Positions 23,755-34,772 of a DNA stretch of 64,000 nucleotides are shown here, in pieces. The notes below the pieces were generated by a model, which searched no databases, had not been told where the DNA came from, and saw only the letters and a program-made list of their open reading frames with translations. A program made the position numbers and the translations under genes. Location: positions 588,497 through 652,496 of the forward strand of contig NW_008246096.1 of assembly GCF_000281045.1 (NCBI RefSeq), written 5' to 3'. Numbering within the stretch: the stretch's first letter is position 1; each line of letters begins with the position of its first letter. Source of the DNA: Saprolegnia diclina VS20 (taxonomy: Eukaryota > Oomycota > Saprolegniomycetes > Saprolegniales > Saprolegniaceae).

Positions 23755-24640
23755 ATGGCGCCGAGCAAGAAGAAGTCCAAGCTGCGCAAGGTGCCGATTG
23801 GGCCGCCGCCCGTCAAGAGGTGCGTGGACGGATGGATTGCGTCATCATTTAATGCTGGTGTAGCCGCCGGCGCGCCCGCGAGATCACGACCGAGTTCCAC
23901 CGCGTGACGCATGAGCTCAACCGGCTGCAGGACGCGGCCAAGGACGAGGTGGCCAAGGCGCGCCATGCAGAGCTCGAGCAGCGGCTCAAGGACCTCGGTG
24001 GGCGCCAAGTGTACCAGGACGCGAGCATTCTCTCGACGAGCTTTCATCGCACGAGCAAGTGGGTCTTCTCGCTCCTCACCAAGTTTGGCCTCCGCCCTGG
24101 CAAGAAGCAGCCGCCGCTCGACGTGCTCGAGGTCGGCGCCATCAACACGCAGCTCCTCGTGTGCCCGTGGCTCAACGTGCAGGCGATCGACCTCATTGCG
24201 CGCCACGCCAAGATCCAGCAGCTCGACTTTTTCGACGTCCCGTTCACAAAGACATTCGACGTCGTGGTCTCGAGCATGGTCATCAACTGCGTCCCGACGC
24301 CCGAGAAGCGAGGTCTCTCCCACCCGCACGGTCGACGAGGCGTCTCATGCTTGACGTAGGCGAAATGCTCCAGCGCACGTGGCGCCACCTCAAGGACGAC
24401 GGTCACTTCTTCCTCATGTTGCCGCTGCTCTGCTTGACCAACTCGAATCACATGACGGTCGACCACTTCGAAGCCATCTTGACGCGTGTGGGATTCGAGA
24501 TTCGCGAGAAGAAGGAGACGCCCAAGATTGCGTTCTTCTGCCTCCGCAAGGTGCCCGCGACGGCCGTGCCGCCGGGTACCTTCCAGCACAAGACGCTGCG
24601 GCCAGGACCCAAGCGCAACGATTTTGGCGTCGCGATATAA
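23755..24640 (+). CDS. 25S rRNA adenine-N1 methyltransferase, BMT2-like
   Basis: SAM-dependent methyltransferase of the nucleolar BMT2 family, which methylates an adenine in large-subunit rRNA. Exons 23755-23819, 23864-24312 and 24360-24640 total 795 nt, 264 residues. The N-terminus is basic (MAPSKKKSKLRK), fitting nucleolar localisation. Family landmarks are YQDASILSTSFHRTSKWVF, the motif I equivalent LDVLEVGAINTQL, the acidic IDLIAR, SSMVINCVPTPEKRGEML across the second intron, and HFFLMLPLLCLTNS. In this family the SAM loop is not a standard GxGxG, which matches what is seen. The assignment rests on these motifs recalled from the family; the exact methylated nucleotide in this organism is not known. 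Confidence 0.85.
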
Positions 24641-25456
24641 CAACTGCAATCTCAGAACAAAAGGCTGCGCGGTTTGATACGAACGCGCCATTGTAGTCGG
24701 GTCGCGTGGTTCTCGTGCACATCTGGTCGGAGACCAGATTACACGGGCGACTTGCACTTTGCACTGCTGCCATTGACGCGGCCACCTCGATCAGGTGCAT
24801 AGACTCGAGCACCACGTGCTTTCTGTCAAAAAGGCCATCGGGTGAGTAATTGAGTTCGGTTAAGTGCGAGGCTGGATCTCGCCGTTGAAGATGGGACCCA
24901 CCCAACGTCCATGACGACGACGCGACTGTTCCGACAACAGTCGCGAGGCCAATCACGTCCATGCTGTGGCTTGGCATTTGACGGCCAGCGAGTCCAACGA
25001 TATTTACGGTACTTGGGAATGCCAGCCAGACGCTGCAAGAATACGAGTGTATCTATCGAGGCAGTTTCCGTGATCAAGGACGATGAGGTGCCTGTGCTAC
25101 GGACCTACACTTGCGCAAGGGCAGGCGCCACCCAAAGCCTGGCCCAGGGCCTCCATCCAGGGTCCATAAAAAAGCTTTTGGTCGACCCTGGCCGGCGAGC
25201 GAGGCGACAAGCAGCACAAAAGACATCCAATTACGATAGCAGCGTCGCATAGAGTAGCAAGAGCGTCGTGTAAGAGACCGTGCTGGCGGCCGTCGTCGAT
25301 ACCGATGAGTGGCTTCTACAAGGTTGCAACGACGTTTTGGTAGGCCCCCCCACGACGCACCACATGAACTCGATTAAGTGCGTGTCAAAGGTACAGAGCA
25401 GCCGGCAACGAGGTGCACAACAACAGCAGCACGATTCCCACGTCCAAGCGACGACG
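24641..25456. other. Intergenic region before the LRR pseudokinase gene
   Basis: No gene seen. A TATA-like CATAAAAAAG occurs near 25165, and CCAATC lies near 24951. Confidence 0.4.
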
Positions 25457-28400
25457 ATGCGCCTCCGAGAGCCCTCTACGTGGAGGAATAGCGCGCTCGT
25501 GCTTGGCTTCCTCCTCGCGACTGCCATGGGCGACGGCTGCGGCGTGGCCAAGACGACGCTCACAGCGCGCTGCGGCTTTGTCGTCACGTCGCCCGACGAC
25601 AAGCGCGTCTGCGCCTACGACCCATCGAGCTGCAAGCCGATCATCAAGACCGACACGTGCGCTGGCAGCGACGGCAACCAATATGGCAACTTCACGTACG
25701 TCCTGCGCTTCTTCGCGGCCATGGCCTCAAGAACGGCGTAGGAGCTACCTCTGGCTGTGCTCGTATAGCACGTCCCAGTGCCAAGACGTCTCCAACAGCG
25801 TCTCCGATACGTTCAATAAGGTCTATAGCGACCACCAAGAGACGTACAAGAACGCAGTCTTCTTCAGTAATGCCAGGAGCATCCAGGAAACCGGACTCTA
25901 CTGCTACGATACGTCGTCCAAGCAAGAGCTTGGCGTCGTCGCCATCGCGAGCTCGCGCCACTGCATTTACGACACCAGCTGCAACGTCGCGCCATGGACG
26001 GACGCCACGAAAGCGGTCGACATCGTCAATGACTACTACACGGTCAACTCGTCCATGGTGCTCAGCGGCCTTGGGATCACAGCGCTCGGGCCGGACCTCG
26101 CTTCGGACTTCAACAAGAACAACACTTACTCCAACCTGTGCGACTTGAGTCGTTCGCAACAGTGCGACTCACCCAACCGGTTAGGGATTTGACCAAGAAC
26201 CAGCTCACGGACCTCGCGAGCACCAAGTTTCCAACCTCGCTCATGGTCATGTACGGTGGCCGCTCTCGCATTGACTAGCGCTTCATGGCCTGCGTCTAGG
26301 GATGTCTCTCAAAACAACTTGACGTCGATCGCCAAGATCCAAGCCACGAATCTCAACGCGCTGTGCGTTTGAGACAGGAATCCAAATGTGACATTCACCG
26401 GCGAGCGTAGGCGCGCGTCGTCCAACGCCATCACGACCATTGGCGAGCTGCCGTCCGGGCTATGGAGCCTGTACTCCCTTTGTTTTTTCACAAAAACGGC
26501 TTCTCACTCGCCCTTAGTGTCCTCGAGTTCAACCAAATCACAACGTTGGATGCATCGAGTCTCCCGCCGCAGCTCATCACCTTGTACTGCATTTGCGGCT
26601 GTGCAGTGGCATGACATCAACACACGTAGGAACCTCTTCAACAATGAGCTCACGTCGGTGCGCGGCAGCTTTCCGTCAAGCTTCAAGAACTTGTGCGTCC
26701 ACGCTGTGCCTTGTATAATCATTCGAGCGAAGCGCGCATAGGATTCTGCCAGGCAACAAGCTCACAACCTTCCCGGCCGAGTCGCTCGGCGCCAACCTCG
26801 AGCAGCTGTAGCGTATATTCGTTTGGGTTATCACAGCGTGCTCACGCTGGCGTAGCGACCTCGGCTCCAACCAGCTCGCCAAAATGCCCGACCTCTCCAA
26901 GCTCGCAAAGCTCGCAATCGTCAAGCTGCAAAACAATGCACTCACGTCGCTTGGCGCATTTCCGAGCAACGTGACGACCATGTACACGCGTCTCTACCAT
27001 GCAGGCCAAGCCATCTCACATGCACGTAGCTTTGCCGGGAGCAACAAGCTCACGTCGTTTCCGACGAACCTGCCGCCCAGTGTCCAAGCGCTGTACGCCC
27101 TGTTGCCTCTGTTCCTTTGATGGACATTCTGCGTAGCGATCTCTCGCTCAGCAACGTTGCGTGGCAACTTGCACCCAATGTGCTCCCTCTGAACGTCACC
27201 AACCTGTACATCTACACTCAGCTCGCCCTGTTTAATTGACGCCCCTAGCAACCTGTCGGGCAACCCGGTTCGAGACGGCTTTTTGAATGCGTCGCTGCTG
27301 CCATTCCAGTTGAAGTCGCTCGACCTCTCGGCGTGCGGCATTGCCTCGATCGTGGGCGACTTTCCGCCGCAGCTGACGCGCGTTCTATTGAGCGGGAACC
27401 CGATCGCGTCATTTCCGCTCTCGACAGCCACCGCGACGCTCTTCCGCGCGATCCCCAACGGCCTCGTTTTGCCCGAGAAGATCTTGTCGCTCAATTGCTC
27501 GACGTCGTCGCAGCTCAAGCTTCTCGCTGGCAACGCGACGGTCGTGTTTTGTCCGGATGCCACGTACATTGCGGCGGGCAGCGACGTCGTCTCGTCCAGT
27601 ATGTCGCCCATGACGGATTCTCTACCGTCGACAGCAACGCACTGACCGTATATGCTAGGCAAAGGATGGTTCTTTGGCGTCGGCGCCGGCGTCGTGCTCG
27701 TTGTCCTCGTCGCAGTCGTCGTCTTGTATCGCAAGCGGCTCGTGCGCTCGAAAGCGCTCTCCAAGCTCCTCGAAGATTTCGCGTCCAATCGGTCGCGCCA
27801 AAGCAAGCTCGACTCGATGGCCGGCTTTGAGTTTACGGCTACCCCCGGTATCGCCGAGTCGGCCGCAGGACTGTCACGTTTTGAAACCGGTATGCATTCT
27901 TCTTGTTGTTCTTGTCGACGCCAACACGTACGTCAAATCGTGCATCGTAGACTTGCTCGACAGCGATCTTGCCGAGCATCGGATCCCGCTCAATGACGTC
28001 AAGATCTTGGGCCCGCTCCACGGCAAGCACAAGAATGCCTCGGTGCCGGGCACGATGATGCTGTACAAGGCCGAGTTTGACGGCCGCCTCGTTGTCCTCA
28101 AGACGCTCATGACCGACACGCACGCAACTGGCGCGCTCGCGGCCCAAGCCGACGCGTTCCTTGCCGTCATTACGCTCCGCGCTCGCTTGGACCACCCCAA
28201 CATTGTCACGTTTATCGGAGCGGTGTGGAGCAGCAACGTGCGCAAGGGCATGCTGGGCTTTGGCTTCCTCTCCGAGCACATGGCCAAAGGCGACCTCGGG
28301 CGCCTCCTCACGCTCGACCAGTCGCGGTCGTCGGCCGAGAGGCTCTTCAAGTGGATGCCGCGGAGCTCGAACGCGCTCCCCAAGCTCTCGCTCGTCAGCG

Positions 28401-28891
28401 ACATTGCCCTAGCAATCGTGTGCTTGCATTCGTTTGCGCCGGCAATCATGCACCGCAACCTCCACGCGCGGCACGTGCTCTTGACGGACGAGTACGTCGC
28501 CAAGCTCAGCGGGTTTCGGCCACAGGACGACGACGAGAGCGACGACGCGGCGCCGCGCTTCGTGCCCGATCGCCTCTTGACGCCGCCTGAAGTGCTCAAG
28601 GGCGACGAGTGGACCGAGAAGGCCGACATTTATGCGTTTGGGATTCTCATTTGCGAAGTCGACTTGGGCCACCACCCGTATGCACATACGATCAAGACGG
28701 GCGACGCCGAAGACGCGAGCCAGCAGATCGCGACACTGGTCATGGCCGACTTGCTCCAGCCCACGTTCTCGGTCGAGTGTCCGATTGACGTGCAGGACGT
28801 GGCGAAGAAATGCCTCGCGCATTGCGCCGAGGACCGTCCGTCGGCCGTGCAAATGGAGTACTGGCTGCGGAAGCTGCGCTTATCGTACTGA
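25457..28891 (+). CDS. LRR receptor-like transmembrane protein with a degenerate (pseudo)kinase domain
   Basis: Fourteen exons (25457-25695, 25742-26137, 26185-26250, 26300-26362, 26411-26470, 26518-26583, 26630-26692, 26742-26807, 26856-26981, 27030-27092, 27137-27205, 27249-27598, 27659-27889, 27951-28891) sum to 2799 nt, 932 residues. In order: a signal peptide (LVLGFLLATAMGDGC), a Cys-rich ectodomain, about eleven leucine-rich repeats (DLTKNQLTDL, DVSQNNLTSI and so on), a transmembrane helix (VGAGVVLVVLVAVVVLY) and a TKL-like kinase fold. The VAIK lysine is kept (VVLKTL). The catalytic loop is HRNLHARHVLL instead of HRDxxxxNxxL, and the DFG motif is SGF. Glycines of the nucleotide loop are missing. 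It should bind ligands outside and signal as a scaffold, not by phosphotransfer. Confidence 0.9.
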
Positions 28892-29642
28892 GAGCCCTAT
28901 ACATAAGTATCTATACCAATGTGATCCCGAATAGTCGAGGCGGCTAGGATATATCGACATCAATCGGATCTGCCGAGTCGATGTGTGGTGGGCGTCGATG
29001 GATCGCGGCGTCGCGTCAACCGAATGCGAGCTACTTGAGCGTTGCACTCGCTCGGTGCTGCGTCAACTGTACCTACCGGCACCCCCGGGTGGCTGGTCGT
29101 CGCGGCTTCTGCAACTGAGAAAGCCTCTTGCGACGAGTCACGAACCAGGCACCGTCCCTGTCGCTTCCGCGCAACCAAGCACGCACGAGCATTTTACCGC
29201 ACGTCGACGGCCCATGCTGCATGATGAGGGCTCTGCCAACTGCAATCGATGGCGCAACGGCAAACAGCAATGTATCTTGCCGACCCTCGCACCTATCGTT
29301 GAAATGGTTGAACCTCACCGGATCGCCATCCAGCGACGCACCCACGTTGATGACGAAAAGGGTTGTCAGTGCGCGGAACGACACGAGCCGCCCGGAGCTC
29401 GCGGCGCCGCCGACGCAGTCTGCTCTATGCTCGGCCGCACTCCAATGCCTACTGTCCCAAGCAGAAGCGTACCTGGGCCGGGTTTTGGACTGTCTAGGAG
29501 AGTAGCCGCAACCCAAGAGCGTATTTTTCTGGGAATCGAAGCGGCAATTAAACTTTTATTTAAAAAAAGAAGCCGAGGAAGAGAAAGACGCGGGATCAGA
29601 TGCCGCGCGCGGCGAGCGCTGGCATTTGCAGATTCGCGTCAA
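28892..29642. other. Spacer before the START/zinc-finger gene
   Basis: An open frame runs through part of this stretch, but its composition before 29643 is not protein-like and I treat it as chance. The A/T run TTTATTTAAAAAAAGAAG near 29553 may belong to the core promoter. Confidence 0.45.
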
Positions 29643-31452
29643 ATGGAGTACCCGAGCATCGAGCTGAGCGCCGCGGAGCTCGCCAAGCACTTTCGCAGAA
29701 CGAGCGCGTTCGCAAAGGAAGCGATGGCCAAGACGTTGAGCAGCCACAAGAGCCTCGAGGGGGACGGCTACAAGATGACGATGGACAAGCACGGGTACCG
29801 GTGCTACCAGCGCGCCAAGCCAACGTCGCCGTTTGAAGAATTTTTCATCCAGGGCACGTGCGACACGACGCTCGACGAGCTCGCGTATGGGCTCTACACG
29901 CCGACGACGCACGCCCACCGCGTCGTGCTCAGCTTGCTCTACAAGTACGACTTTCTCGACGGCGCGATTCTGCAGACCGACATGGCCAAGACGGACGACG
30001 ACCCGTTCCGGTGGTTTGGCGTCAAGTACGCGCGCGTGCATTTGCCGCTGCCCGTGCACACGGTCTTTCAGCCGCGCGACACGGTGTACGTCGAGGTACG
30101 ACATCGCAGCAAAGGGCATCGACTGATACAAATACTTGGCCTAGCAATCGGGCACGCGTCTCGACAGCAACGGCAACCGGACGCTCTTCCAAGTCCGGCA
30201 CACGATCGAGGCCAAGGCGTTCCCGCCTTTTCCACATGTCGTGCGGTTCCAGTACCAGCTCGGGTTTCTCTTCACGGAGCTCCCGAACGGCAGTGTTCAA
30301 TTTACGATCGTCGGGCATCTCGACCCAATGGGCAACATGCCTGCGTGGATCTACAACAAGCGCGTGTCGCAAAAGTACTATGAAAACGTCACCATCTTCT
30401 CGGAGCTCGCGCAGATGCGCCGTCTCATGGAGTCGCCACGCGTCCGGTCGGTGCGCGCCAAAGACCGGTACATCATCCCTCCATTATTGGCTAGAGCCTC
30501 ACACTCACTTCTCGCTCTTCTTGTGGTAGCTCGACGCAAAAGTGCGCGACGTGTCCGTCGTTCTCGAACCGGTGGTGCTTTTGCCGGACGTGTGGCCAGG
30601 TACTTGGTCGCGATGCTCCGAGTGTGCTCATATGTCTTACCAGATTACGTGCACGAAATGCGTCGTCGTGATCCCGCAGCCGCTCCAGAACGTGCGGCCG
30701 ATGGGCCGGTTCAGCCATCTCGCGTCCGTCGCGGACCACAACAAGCACATTGGCCACCCGATTGTGAAAGCGACGTACTGCAAAACGTGCTTTACCTCGA
30801 CGCGCCTCCGGACACCGCGGCTCTCGCTCAACGGCGGCGGCACGCTCTCGTCCACCTCGAGCCGCGACGGCGGCTATGCCTTTAGCCCGTCGACGCCGAC
30901 CGCCGACGAGCTCGACGAGCCGTCCCGCCCTTGTACGACCACATGATTGGCGTCAGAATCTCATGCACCTCGATCTAGCGTCGTGCACGCACGCATCGTT
31001 CGCGGACCGGTCGCTGGACTTTGAGTGTGACTCGCCGCTCTCGGACATTTCGTCGGCGTCGTCGACCAAGTTTCGCAGCAAAGGCGCCGGCAAGCACTAC
31101 GGCTGGGGTACGTCACCACGGACATGGGAGCTCCACCGCTCACGATTGGCATTGTAGAGGGACCGTCGGAATACTATGGTCGTGCCAAGTCGGATGCGAC
31201 GCTCCTCCACTCGCTGAATCCGTCGTTTGGTACACCGAAACGTATGGAGTGTGCGCTCACACGTTGTGGTTAGGGTCGGTCGAGCGAGAACGGTATTTGC
31301 ACACGGCGAGCTCCGAGCCGTCGTTCGACACGGCGTTGTTTGCGTCGCTGCAGTACCAGCGCCACCTCGTCGAAGAAATGCAGCTGTCGCTCGCTGCGCA
31401 CCACAAAACCCTCTCGGACCGGGGGCAGCGCAGTGTCGGCGGCCTCGTCTAG
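29643..31452 (+). CDS. START-domain protein with FYVE-like zinc finger
   Basis: Seven exons (29643-30095, 30145-30467, 30530-30599, 30644-30932, 30979-31107, 31158-31229, 31274-31452) sum to 1515 nt, 504 residues. Residues 1-270 form a START-like lipid-binding region (FEEFFIQGTCDTTLDELAYG, WFGVKYARV, FTELPNGSVQFTIVGHLDPM). A treble-clef zinc finger follows, with the ligand pairs CATC, CFCRTC and CTKC then CKTC. This matches degenerate FYVE fingers common in oomycete START proteins. The C-terminal 130 residues are Ser-rich and probably disordered, ending in a short helix (LQYQRHLVEEMQLSLAAH). Likely a membrane-lipid binding protein; ligand unknown. The adjacent DA1-like gene is convergent, with stops 22 nt apart. 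Confidence 0.88.
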
Positions 31453-31473
31453 TTGTATTGAGTTAAAACGTGT

Positions 31474-32935
31474 TTAAATGGTTTCTAGCGTGTTGGCGCG
31501 AACGTGGTCGAGCACGGCTTGGAGCGAGTTGTGGCGGTTGTACGCAGCGAGGGCGGCGCGAAGCCCGTCGCCGTAGATCGGGCTCGGGTCGTGCAGCAGG
31601 TGGTAGACGTAGCAACCGCGCAGCGTCGCGCGGTAATTGCCCGGCGCGTTCGTCACGTTCATAAACTCGAGGTACAGATAGGCGAGGAGCTGGCAGACTC
31701 CTTCCTCCACCTACGATATCCAAGATACAGTTGTTGGCAAGTGGGTATACCTGGGGCGACAAGTGCGAGGGGAATTCCGGGTGCAGCTTGAAGTACGCGT
31801 GTGTGGCTTCGTGGGCCAAAATGTGCGCCGTCATGTCGTACGGCAGTCCGTGCAAAATCAAAATCGCATTAACCCGCCGATCGCCGAGCTGCATGCGCTC
31901 CGTGGCGCCCCGGTGGGCAATGTGCCGAATGTAGCGGACCTGAGCTGCCACCATCGCTTCCTCCGCTACCATAGATAATGACGCACCTCGGAGAGGCAGA
32001 CGCCGTAGATGGCGGGTGCCATTGCGTCGCGGGGCAAGTTGGCGTGGTGGTCGTGCGTGTGGGCGTTGAGTGTCTCGAAATCGACGAGCAGCACGGGCAG
32101 CTAGATATTTATACCGGTTGGGAGAACATCCCAGCCGAGGAAGTGGCCTACCGCAGGCAAGTGCATGCCAAGCGATGCCAGGAACGACCAGACGTGGGCG
32201 ACGACGGGTTGGACCTGGAACGCGACGTCAGCAAAGGGTAATGGAAGTGCACGGCATGCGTCTACCTCGGACGTGTCGAGGATGACGGTCTCCGCGCATC
32301 CTGGGCAGAGCTTGCGGCCGTCACTGAGCGACTCGAACCGACGATGGCTGGCTGTCGGCTACGACCGACGTGAGATGCATTGTGAGAGGATGGTCAAACG
32401 CACCTCGATGCGCTTGCAGCTGCAGCAGCGGGCGCGCTGGTCGTGGATGCCACAGTACTTGAGGCGCCAGAACGGCATCTCGCGGTACACAATGTGCTGG
32501 CTCGTGTTCATGGGAAGGAGCTCGCTGCAGACGTCACAGCTAACGCGTACATGCAGCAAAGCATCGACTGGTACGAGGCTCGTACCGCGGATGAAAAAGC
32601 TCTTGGAAACAGGCCGCGTGGTACGGCTCATCCTCGTGCACCTGAAAGCGCGTGTTGGCCTCAAAGACGCGCTGGCACGCGCCGCAGCGAAAGCACTCGG
32701 GATGGTAGCTGCGCCCTAGCGCCTGGAGCATGCCCGCGCCGCGCCTACGCACGCTCGTTCTTCAAGCCGCCGTCGAGCTGCCGTGCTAATACCGAATGGG
32801 TTGATGGCAGCCCTTGCAGACGACGGCGCCGGTCGTCGCAAAGGCCGAGGCGCCGGGCCCAGGGCCCTCGCAAGCCTCGCAGACCATCGCCTCGTTTGGG
32901 TTGAGAAGCGTGCACGCCGGGCACGTCCACGTCAT
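31474..32935 (-). CDS. DA1-like protein: RanBP2 zinc finger, LIM domain and zinc peptidase
   Basis: Exons 32935-32793, 32744-32586, 32539-32404, 32358-32266, 32214-32152, 32100-31987, 31939-31751 and 31710-31474 sum to 1134 nt, 377 residues. The start is MTWTCPACTLLNPNEAMVC, a RanBP2-type zinc finger. A LIM domain follows (SYHPECFRCGACQRVF to CGIHDQRARCCSC). The DA1 C-terminal domain has LSDGRKLCPGC, then the peptidase site AHEATHAYFKLHP (HExxH) and VEEGVCQLLAYLYLE, whose Glu is the expected third ligand. In plants DA1 peptidases are ubiquitin-activated and cleave growth regulators. Plant DA1 uses ubiquitin-interacting motifs at its N-terminus; here a RanBP2 finger, some of which bind ubiquitin, takes that place. 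Confidence 0.92.
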
Positions 32936-33665
32936 CCTCGTCGTTGCCTGTCAGCCGGCCTGTCCACTTTTTAATTTCCGGCAACCAATTCCGCATACGA
33001 AAAGCGTATGGTCGATGGATACTTTTTTCAAAACATGTTATCAGAACCGTCTCAATTGCTTGGCGCCATCGTCCAGCCAGGTAGAGATGATGGCATTGTC
33101 CCGTGATGTCGTCCAGCCAGGTAGAGATGATGGCATTGTCCCGTGATGATGATGGCCAGGACGAAAAACCGTGTCCGATGCTCGCTTAGCCAGTCGTGCT
33201 TGTGTCGGATCGCATTTACAGCGAGTCCAACGGCGCCGCCCTGGCTACTGTCCACCTGAAGCTAGCTTGACCTAACGCATGAATTCCTAGGACAAGGGAA
33301 TAAGCCGTCAACCAAGACAAGGGACTATTGTTTATTCCTGTGACAGACGTTCGACGACCTTTGCTCGGTCGTTGGGCTTTCAGAGGTTGAGGCGCCAGCC
33401 GTGAGCGATTGAGGTTCGAGATCGAAGCACCGTGGGCAACGGAGAGCAGAGATCACAGTCTTGCGCTAGATCTCGAGCCTGTAGAAGCCCGCACATATTC
33501 TTCGCAGTCGGAATGATTAGGGCGGACGACCCGTTGTCCTCGCTGTTGGAGTCGACCCTTCCGCCGACTTCGGCAACCCGATCTTGTATCGGAGGTTCAA
33601 CTTGAGACGGTTGCGAGAAAGCCAAATCTGGCGTCGAATTCGGCAGACGTGGATTTATCGAACTC
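32936..33665. other. Divergent promoter region with tandem repeat
   Basis: No gene seen. Contains the 40-bp tandem duplication at 33071-33148. Confidence 0.5.
33071..33148. repeat. 40-bp tandem duplication
   Basis: The unit starting GTCCAGCCAGGTAGAGATGA is present twice in a row with period 40 (33071-33110 and 33111-33148), essentially identical, so it is recent. It lies between the DA1-like gene and the amidase gene. Confidence 0.9.
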
Positions 33666-34772
33666 ATGGCAGCGACGACGACGACCCACCAGCGCCGATG
33701 GCCCGGCGACAACCCGAACGGCGAGAAGGCGCCCGTGACGGGCATGCGTCATGGCGCGCTGCTTGGGGCGTGCATGGGCGTCGAGGGCTACAACTGCAAC
33801 TACAAGAACAACCCCGACGCCGACCTGCCGCATTACGACGGCTCCAACTTCCTCGACGGCCTCTGCACGGGCATGAAGTGGCAATGCGTCGAGTACGCCC
33901 GCCGCTTCTGGGTGCTCAAGAAGGGCATTGTGCTCCCGAGCTTGAGCTGGGCGGCGCACATCTGGACCAAGATCGAGCACGTGAGCCGACGCGACGACTA
34001 TGCGATCGTACCGCTCCAGAAACTCCCCAACTTTGGCGCGGAGAAGCCCGAAGTCGGCGACTTTCTCGTGTACCAGTCGACGCCCAACCAGTGGGTCGGC
34101 CACGTCGCGGTCGTCGTTGGCGTCTTTGAGCGCGACAGCCGCTGGGTCGTCCGCGTCGCCGAGCAGAACGTCGAGAACAACAAGCTCTGGCCGGGCGACT
34201 ACGCCGACGAGCTCGAGGTTCAAACCAAGGTTGTGGACGGCAAGACCACGTACGGCATTGTCCACCGCGATACGGACCTCGTCCTCGACGGCTGGGTCCG
34301 CGCGCGCCTCGACCAAGCGCGGGCGCGGGCACCGTGGACACGTCCGGCGCCGCGCTTGAGCGTCTCGGGCATCTACGACCACGACAGCGCCGTCGCGCTC
34401 CAGACGTTTGTCGGGTCGTATCCCGATGGCAGCCACGGCGGCATGACCAACACGGATATTCGTAACGTCCTGCGGCAGTACGGCAACGCCGACGAGGCGC
34501 CGACGACAACCGAGAACGACGAGCTCGTCACGTGCTTGCGCAAGTTCCTCTTGGGTCGCCCGACGCTCCTCGCGCCGTTCAAAGCCCAAGCGCTGAGCTG
34601 CCCGGGCACGGGTCGCTGCGTCTGCCGCACGATCCTGCGCGAGCCGCTCGACGATGCCGATGCGGCGATCTCATGCTCGACGACGTCGGCGCTGCAGGCG
34701 TTCCTCAACAGCGTCCACCACCCGCACGACCTCCGCTCTGCCCTCGCGCAGCTGGCCTCGCAGACGTCGTAG
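33666..34772 (+). CDS. Glutathionylspermidine-amidase-like CHAP protein
   Basis: Single exon, 368 residues. Residues 1-215 match the CHAP amidase half of bacterial glutathionylspermidine synthetase/amidase: MKWQCVEYARRFWVL contains the catalytic Cys, WVGHVAVVVGVF the catalytic His, and VRVAEQNVENN with LWPGDYADELEV follows as in that family. This half hydrolyses glutathionylspermidine or related amides. The ATP-grasp synthetase half is absent. In its place are about 150 residues I do not recognise, including a SVSGIYDHDSAVALQTFVG repeat-like motif that recurs as CSTTSALQAFLNSV, resembling small peptidoglycan-binding-like repeats. The ATG at 33666 is the first in frame. No signal peptide is seen, so a cytosolic role is likely. 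Confidence 0.85.
   Translation: MAATTTTHQRRWPGDNPNGEKAPVTGMRHGALLGACMGVEGYNCNYKNNPDADLPHYDGSNFLDGLCTGMKWQCVEYARRFWVLKKGIVLPSLSWAAHIWTKIEHVSRRDDYAIVPLQKLPNFGAEKPEVGDFLVYQSTPNQWVGHVAVVVGVFERDSRWVVRVAEQNVENNKLWPGDYADELEVQTKVVDGKTTYGIVHRDTDLVLDGWVRARLDQARARAPWTRPAPRLSVSGIYDHDSAVALQTFVGSYPDGSHGGMTNTDIRNVLRQYGNADEAPTTTENDELVTCLRKFLLGRPTLLAPFKAQALSCPGTGRCVCRTILREPLDDADAAISCSTTSALQAFLNSVHHPHDLRSALAQLASQTS

Noticed and set aside
28983-29642. 5' extension of the START/zinc-finger frame
   Set aside because: The upstream residues have no protein-like pattern, while the START region begins cleanly at the ATG at 29643.
31966-31986. 21-nt GT-AG segment as an intron in the DA1-like gene
   Set aside because: It breaks the frame. 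A 47-nt intron ending at the CAG at 31940 keeps the frame and the family pattern.
32101-32114. 14-nt GT-AG segment as an intron in the DA1-like gene
   Set aside because: Too short to be spliced. Using the upstream donor at 32151 gives a 51-nt intron and restores the conserved family sequence.
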